Shown here in pieces: positions 57,780-64,000 of a stretch of DNA of 64,000 nucleotides. Location: NCBI RefSeq assembly GCF_027579695.1, contig NC_083571.1:73761279-73825278 (forward strand), written 5' to 3'. The stretch is from Neoarius graeffei (taxonomy: Eukaryota > Chordata > Actinopteri > Siluriformes > Ariidae). The position numbers were made by a program, and so were the translations under genes. A model generated the notes under the pieces. That model worked only from the letters and a program-made list of their open reading frames with translations. It did not search any database and was not told the origin of the DNA. Every line of letters starts with the position of its first letter. Position 1 is the first letter of the stretch.

Positions 57780-59500
57780 GTCATCCTACAGTCTCTTCTC
57801 AAGCAAGGCGTGGTGAGACACTTTACACAAGATTTACGTAAGATTAATGAATTGATTGTTTCTTCTGTAATGTCTGTAATGTTCTGCCTTTTTTTTTCCA
57901 TGCACATGAGGAGATAACGTTTGGACTCAAGGTTTCATTTGACTCTCCTGCTGTTTTTTTCAGCTGTAATTCATAACGCGCTCTGTGACCTTCTTCCTCC
58001 CTCAGGACTCTGTGGTCTGTGTGTTCTGGTGTCTGCTGAGTCACCAGAAATCTGCCAAGACACTGACACTTGCGCCTGCTTCAACATCTGGTGCATAAGG
58101 GCTTTAAGGTTTCCAGAAACAAGCTGCAATATTGCATGGACACTTAAGTATTTGAACTTTTGAAGTTTTGAACTTTCTCAAGGCTGTCATTCTAGACACA
58201 AAATGCCCTGCAGCTAAACATCCACTGATGTCTTTTCTGGGTCAGAAAATGGATCCCTGACTGCTCTTTATATGACAAGCTTCTCCGTTCTGCAATCTCT
58301 CATCACGATCCACTGCAACATCCTTTGACCTGGACTGACGCTATGGTGGTTGCTTATCACTCCCTCAGAAGCACCCTTTGTTCCGCCCCTGGGTCACCTG
58401 CTCACTTCAAGCCCTTCCACCTCTATGCCTGTGGACACCGGGGCACAGCCTCTGGGGAGCGTGAGGGGGGGGAAATGCATCATTGTGCGTTTTTATCCAA
58501 AACATTAGACATTGTTGCTCAAGGCTTACCTGCGTGTCTGGGGCTGTCTCCGCATGTGCTTTGATGGTTTTAGATGCGGAAAAATTGATTTTGTCTCACC
58601 CACTGATTTTGCACTCGTCACATCAAGTTAAACAGGTGTTGCAAAATTTACAGACCCATTAAATTAATTTAATAGATAATTAAATTAACATATGACTATT
58701 TATTCTCTGTTTTACTAACAATCTCGAAGTTCGTGTCACATCCTCTTTTGATAATGTAGGTCGCGCTCTCGCACACCTCCTTAATTCTCGGGATGATACT
58801 TGGGATGACATTGATATTGTCTGTCTAAAAATCGTACATACTACTAGTATCAGGTCTGGTCTCTCCTCCAGCCCTCTAGGGATGGGGGATGTACTCTGTT
58901 GGTGGTTCTTGTTCTAAACCCTCAGACGGTTCTTGTTTTATAATTTATAATATTATCACACCTCTGTGGTTATTCTGTGTGTTCAATCAATATCAGCCTG
59001 ATATTCTGCATGAGAAATACGCTTGCTCTTTCTCATTTGATTTTTGTCATCTTGATTGTGGACAAATTCTCTAAATGGGTAGAAGTTTTTCCCTGTTCTC
59101 GAGAGAATGCGAAGGTAGTTCACTCGTACTCTGGCAAAAGAAATAATACCTAGTTATAATAATAATAATGATACATTTTATTTATAAGTGCCTTTCAAGG
59201 TACCTAAGGACACTGGACAGTAAAATAAGAAAAACAAACAATAAGAGCAGAACAATAAAATAACAATAAAATAATAAATCAATAATAATAATTATTATTA
59301 TAGTTATGGGGTTTCAAATGCCATAGACTCAGACAAGGGTACCCCTTTCACCTCAAAAGTCACACAAAACCTTTGTAAGTATCTCTAAACTAAACTGGTG
59401 TTTTCACATTCCTCAGTCCTCTGGTATCGTAGAACGTACTAATCGAACATTGAAAGACAAATTAATTAAGGTCATGCAGGACACAGGTTTGGTTCTGTAA
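57780..59500 (+). pseudogene. ERV pol remnants
   Basis: Short pieces match retroviral pol: FKPFHLYACGHRGTASG and FLSKTLDIVAQGLPACL (RT connection/RNase H), then VDKFSKWVEVFP and DKGTPFTSK (integrase). Order and orientation fit the flanking LTRs. Broken many times; treated as a fossil. A (AAT)-rich SINE-tail-like fragment lies at about 59153-59300. Confidence 0.7.
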
Positions 59501-59723
59501 TCCATAATTCATTCTGGCTGAAATTCGTATGACACCAAGAAATTATTTTTGGAAATAAAGTTCTCCCCTGGAAGAAGGGAACTCCGGCTCTGGGTACCTC
59601 TGATTTGAAAATGCATATGGATGAGTATTCTGCAGCCCTTATAGATAAGTTGCATAAAATTTGTACCAAGGTCAATAATACAATATTATCTCCACCACAC
59701 ACCCCTTTCACGTGGGAGACAAG

Positions 59724-61069
59724 CAGGGCTTTGAACCGGTTCAAGGAACGAAAACGAAAACCGGGAACTTTTTCTATTTCACATGGAACAGAAACAAAAC
59801 CAGAAACTTTATTATTTTTTATGTTCCGGAACAGAAACGCTTATTAAAAATAATGGTAACCGGTTAATACCGGTTTTTATTTCGTTCCTCAAAGTTTCTG
59901 TAGCCTACAAATAAAAGTCATTCTTCTCCTGCGCAAGTTTCTATGACCCGCTGGGGTTCACTTCCTGTGTGACGTTCGCTGACTGAATGGAGAGAGCAGG
60001 AAGGTGGACTGCTATCACGTCTCCATGTGATAATAAGTGAATTACTGAGTGTCTGAGCAAAGAAGAGCCTGAACGTTGCAACCTCCCTATTGGCTGTTTG
60101 TAAAAATGTATCAATTGTTGCTCTTCATCGCGGGCTCGAGAGACGAGACCTGACGAGTTAGTTCGTTGGTAGCAGAACAAAATGTCTGGACACAAATCGG
60201 GTTTTCAGAAAACGAAAGAAAATAAACGGAGGGTCGAAAATACAAAAAAGGAGGCAGAAAATGCAAAACAAGTTTTAAGGTAGGACAAATGGTTACTAAC
60301 TTTTTAAGGCAGCCCGCCGTGGCTGCAGGCTTCCAGTTGTCATTGAATGGTTACTTTTCTGAGGCAGCCCGCCGTGGCTGCCTGCAGGCTTATTTATTAT
60401 AGCCCATTTAGTTAAAATAGTTTATATAAAATGTTTATAGTTATGTGATGGTTGTCCTGATTTAGAATGTTTTTTTTTTTTTTGGGGGGGGGGGGGGGGG
60501 TTGCGCGATGTTGCACCCGGGTCCAGATTAGGGCAGAACCGGCCCTGGCTACATTTCAGGTGTAGTTTGTTTTATGTATGTATGTATGTATGTACTTGCA
60601 TAGATGTGTACTTGGTCTTCCAATATGGCGCCTAACAAAATCTCGCGGCGCGGTGACGTCATGCGGTAGCCCTCTATAGGGCCTGACTAGCCTTTGGTAA
60701 CACACTAAATGAATTATCTTTCATTTTTGGCACTTTTTCTGTTTGTGTAGATGGGAAGACATACTGAGAATCCAAATCGCCAACATTTGAAATAATAATT
60801 GTTTTGAATTATTTATTGTCTTATTTAATGAAGGTTGTAATAGAATTAGCCTACATTTGGCTTAAGCTGGAAGCGACAGAGACATAATTTTATAGCCATT
60901 TGTTAAACAGCTGACAGGGAACGTAATTAACCATTCCAGAAACGAAATTTTTTTGTTCTAACCGGTTCGGGAACGTCTATTTAATGGTGGAACCCAAAAC
61001 CGGAAACGTTAAAATTCCGTTTCTGTTCGGAACGAACCAATAGGAAAAAAATTCTGGTTCAAAGCCCTG
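59724..61069 (+). mobile_element. hAT remnant with one surviving exon
   Basis: Ends are CAGGGCTTTGAACC at both sides (right one inverted); 8-bp duplication GAGACAAG at 59716-59723 and 61070-61077. 60182-60279 encodes MSGHKSGFQKTKENKRR onward and stops at a GTAGGA donor, matching the first exon of TTF-finger hAT transposases. The later exons are missing. A GGCAGCCCGCCGTGGCTGC block occurs twice (about 60307, 60362), with T and G homopolymers near 60470-60500. Confidence 0.88.
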
Positions 61070-61077
61070 GAGACAAG

Positions 61078-62040
61078 TGCTGATGTGATTTTTTTAAAGT
61101 AATGATTTGGACAATTGGGAAAACAATATAATGGGCCTGCAGACATAGTCGCCATTACTTCTACTGCTGTTTTAACTGATCTTTTTCCACAGTGGATCCA
61201 TGCCACGCGATTGAAGAAGGCTCCATAACAAAGTTGTGTTACAATGACAAGTTTGCTACTAACGTTTTCTCTGTGTCCCGAGAATCTCTGTTCTCTCTCT
61301 CTCTGTCTCTCTATTTCTGAGCTCTACACAGATTCGACTGAGAATCCTCGAGACGTTGTGAACAAAGAGGGGAAGAGATCTTGCGCCCCATTTGGAACCA
61401 GTCATCCTCACTACAACCATGACAGTCCTCATCACGGGTTTCGTGACTGCTTCATCTTCGCTCAGGGCAGGGTTACCCGCCCGAGCCTTCTGGACCACTT
61501 CATTGCTCGGAGCAGGGTTACCCGCTCGAGCTGGACTTCATTGTTCGGAGCAGGGTTACCCGCTCGAGCTGGACTTCGAGACAACATCTTCTGGACTAAC
61601 TTCGCTAACTGGACTGCACAAGCGCACACCACACGAATGTGTTATGTCTTTCATCTGATGCCGTTTTCTACTATTATTACACATCTCTATGCTCTGAAAC
61701 TCTGTATTCTTACAGGACTCTGTTCTCACTATAGGTCGATATGCCCTATAATTCCCTTATAGTACCCTTCTAATTTCATTTTTCCTCACTGTTTTAGAAC
61801 AAATTACTCTGAAGGAAGTAGCGTGTATTTGGGAATTAAGAGGTTTTGAGTTTCTCTAAGCTCCGGTGATGTGGGACGAGGGCTGATTGGGCATGCCCGC
61901 CCTCTGAGCACCAATATACGTCAAGAAGGGCAAAGATTAACTCAAGATTAATTCTCGATGTAATCACATATATGATCATGAGGTGATAATATATGGTCCT
62001 AGGATTTGATAATAGTGATACTATTATCAAAGGGGGGGAT
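61078..62040 (+). other. ERV 3' interior with short tandem repeats
   Basis: GCAGGGTTACCCGC recurs at about 61467, 61508 and 61551 as part of a repeat of about 40 bp. No envelope motif was recognised in the 172-codon frame here. Ends in the polypurine tract. Confidence 0.55.
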
Positions 62041-62944
62041 TGTTAGGTTTATATAAGTATTATTCTTGACCAAGAAGGCAGTAATTTATTAAAATGGTGA
62101 CAAAATTAAGGATTAACTTAAGGTTCAGTTAAACTTAAGGTTCAGTTAAAAATGACCTTCTGTCTCGGCTGGACATTGTTTGGGAACATTTTGTTTATTT
62201 TGATATGAAATGTGTATTTTTGATCAGAGATGTGTCTGAACAACGCCAAGGTCTGTTTTGATGTCAGATCGACCCACACACACTTTAATGTTGGATGTAA
62301 TGGTAGCCTTATTGCTGAACAAAGAGTTAAGACTTTATATTTTAGAGCTTTTTAAGATCCTTTATTATTTTGGACTATTGCATATACTATGGCAGTGATT
62401 TTAAACTGTTCCTGTGTAGCCTGACCTTCGTCCAGTGGAGAAGAACACTTCTTTGTTAGACTAAACATAGTCTTTGTTTAAAACATTGTCGTAAAAACAT
62501 CTCGCGCGCTTTGACGTGCGTAAATGAAATAGCTGAATTGCTAAAATATTATTTTGCTTATGATTGAAGGTTTCTTTCACACACATACATATGGAATTAA
62601 GATGTGATTTGCTGACCTAGCACATAGACACAGATATCAAAATGATGTCACTCACTCACACCCTCCCATAGACAGACACACACACACCTCTCTGAGGTCA
62701 CATACAAACACACACACACATTTGACAGACACAATAGCCGTTTGGAGAGATTATGATTTGTTATAAAAGGTGTTTGTAATCTTTCATCTTTGGCGAGAAT
62801 ACTGTGAATAAACAGTAGTTAAACCGATCTCTGGTTCTCTGTTTTTTTGCGGTGTTCCGTCCCAGAATTCTGCAGGTGGTACGAGGGCGGGGGTCCCGAG
62901 AAATAAGTTGACCGATTGACCTTTTAACTGGGTTGAACCTAACA
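62041..62944 (+). repeat. ERV 3' LTR
   Basis: Starts TGTTAGG after the polypurine tract and ends CTAACA, directly joined to the V-SINE sequence at 62945. About 98% identical by eye to 26631-27536. Confidence 0.92.
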
Positions 62945-63303
62945 CTCTAGCCGCTTTATCCTGTTCTACAGGATCGCAGGCAAGCTGGAGCCTATCCCAG
63001 CTGACTACGGGCGAAAGGCGGGGTACACCCTGGACAAGTCGCCAGGTCATCACAGGGCTGACACACAGACACAGACAACCGTTCACACTCACACTCACAC
63101 CTATGGTCAATTTAGAGTCACCAGTTAACCTAACCTGCATGTCTTTGGACTGTGGGGGAAACCGGAGCACCCGGAGGAAACCCACGCGGACATGGGGAGA
63201 ACATGCAAACTCCGCACAGAAAGGCCCTCGCCGGCCACGGGGCTCGAACCCAGAACCTTGCTGTGAGGCAACAGTGCTAACCACTACACCACCGTGACGT
63301 CCC
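62945..63303 (-). repeat. Main part of the V-SINE split by the ERV
   Basis: Reads from CTCTAGCCGCTTTATCC to the tRNA-like head, then AATCTTGTAATT (63304-63315), which matches the duplication left of 26573. Confidence 0.92.
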
Positions 63304-63414
63304 AATCTTGTAATTTATAAGAGAAAAACATATATAATGTATATTAGTTTATTATTAGTTTATATAATTTACATAATATATATAATGTATATATAATGTA
63401 TAATAATAATAATA

Positions 63415-63526
63415 ATGGCTTTTTTTCATGGTATATCAGATTTATTCCATTCAGCTACTCGTCTTCAACTCATTCAATATCATGCTGACTGAATGGAATA
63501 TATCTGATAGACCACAAAAAAAGGCC
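63415..63526. repeat. Palindromic MITE
   Basis: Arms with ATCAGATTTATTCCATTCAG and CTGAATGGAATATATCTGAT extend outward to GGCTTTTTTT and AAAAAAAGGCC, giving arms of about 42 bp around a short centre. Confidence 0.8.
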
Positions 63527-63743
63527 AGCAAATAATATTTAAATATTCAGCCTTAAATCAGCTTTTTCAGAAAGTCAGATTTCGGTTCATTAATCATCTG
63601 AAGCTGAATCTGTTAATGATGTGACACAACTCTGTGAAAAACAAACAAACAAACAAAACTATTCATTTATTAAAGTAAAGAACAAAGTTGGGTCATAAAC
63701 CTACCCCTGAGTCATGACTCCTCCTCCTGCTGCTACTCGCTGT

Positions 63744-63756
63744 AGGTTTCATTTTC
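63744..63756 (+). promoter_or_regulatory. ISRE-like element
   Basis: GGTTTCATTTTCC; reversed it is GGAAAATGAAACC, which fits GAAANNGAAAC. It may belong to the promoter of a gene to the right; a donor-like AGAG/GTACAG follows at about 63820. 63316-63410 is AT-rich. Confidence 0.5.
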
Positions 63757-63883
63757 CTCTGAAGTGGCCACCCACACACACACTTTCTCTCTCTGTGGAG
63801 AAGCTCCTCACTCCTGTCAGAGGTACAGCTTTATCCTTCTAGTTTATTATTGATTTATATTTCATACTGAAATGCGCATTGTT

Positions 63884-64000
63884 TGTTTGTGTGTGTGTGT
63901 GTGTGTGTGTGAGACCCTGTGTCTGTGTGGGTTTCCTCCGGGTGCTCCGGTTTCCCCCACAGTCCAAAGACATGCAGGTTAGGTTAACTGGTGGCTCTAA
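63884..64000 (+). repeat. (GT)n and truncated V-SINE at the right edge
   Basis: A GT run to 63911, then V-SINE core from GTCTGTGTGGGTTTCCTCC to the window end. The head is missing; the tail lies outside. Confidence 0.9.

Larger units (their letters stand above)
26631..62944 (+). mobile_element. Endogenous retrovirus (fossil, broken), expanded by nested insertions
   Basis: Two LTRs of about 905 bp (26631-27536, 62041-62944), a tRNA-Pro-like primer-binding site (TGGGGGCTCGTCC at 27540), and a polypurine tract (AAAGGGGGGGAT) ending at 62040. Pol remnants of RT-connection/RNase H (about 58.3-58.6 kb) and integrase (about 59.05-59.5 kb) resemble gamma- or epsilon-type retroviruses. No envelope is recognisable. 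The copy is broken many times and most of its 36-kb span is later insertions. The LTRs differ at roughly 15 sites by eye, about 2%. Confidence 0.85.

Noticed and set aside
61461-61580. Repeats of about 40 bp with GCAGGGTTACCCGC as a possible array
   Set aside because: Only three unequal copies inside the retroviral 3' interior; simple local duplication.
61244-61762. 172-codon frame as a retroviral envelope
   Set aside because: No signal peptide, cleavage site or transmembrane pattern recognisable; probably chance.

Overview
The window looks like a piece of a teleost fish genome. The evidence is about a dozen copies of a V-SINE (tRNA-like head, conserved V-SINE core, GATGA-type tail), fish hAT, Tc1 and CACTA-like DNA transposons, a Gmr1-like Ty3/Gypsy element, and a spliced vertebrate-style host gene. 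The order within teleosts cannot be fixed from sequence alone. Most of the window is mobile DNA, much of it nested.

Layout. 1-1808 (minus) is an uninterrupted reading frame running off the left edge, with four C2H2 fingers and a transposase-like body. 2089-3145 is a non-autonomous hAT. 3300-7150 is a patchwork of old repeats. 7161-16464 is one hAT copy, split by a Gmr1-like LTR element (7684-15846), which is split by a second hAT (9620-12818), which holds a V-SINE and a third hAT (10486-11980), which holds a Tc1-type element (10580-11107). 16.5-22 kb holds a LINE fragment split by a V-SINE, more V-SINEs and a THAP-type DNA transposon. 22.5-26.3 kb holds the one convincing host gene: a single coding exon (CDS 25225-25866) behind an intron that contains an internally deleted LINE.

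From 26573 to 63303 everything sits inside one V-SINE copy. An endogenous retrovirus (LTRs about 26631-27536 and 62041-62944) split that SINE. Into its body went a CACTA-like element (27615-34879, itself carrying a whole-looking Gmr1-like element with apparently identical LTRs and a V-SINE), a second CACTA-like element with transposase and DUF4806-type genes (34888-42538), a full hAT (42724-54262) carrying a full-length Nimb/I-type LINE (with a Tc1 inside) and a small hAT (with a V-SINE inside), two more V-SINEs and another small hAT (59724-61069). Target-site duplications support almost every boundary, so the order of events can be read directly.

After 63303 ordinary host sequence resumes: AT-rich DNA, a palindromic MITE, a canonical ISRE-like site, and a V-SINE running off the right edge. 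With the nested block removed, the 25.2-kb gene and the ISRE would lie about 2 kb apart, which hints at a cluster of inducible genes. I did not see a new multi-gene system. The most interesting points are the datable nested stack, the integrase-before-RT LTR elements, the edge-running finger gene, and the host gene with a CaaX-like end.
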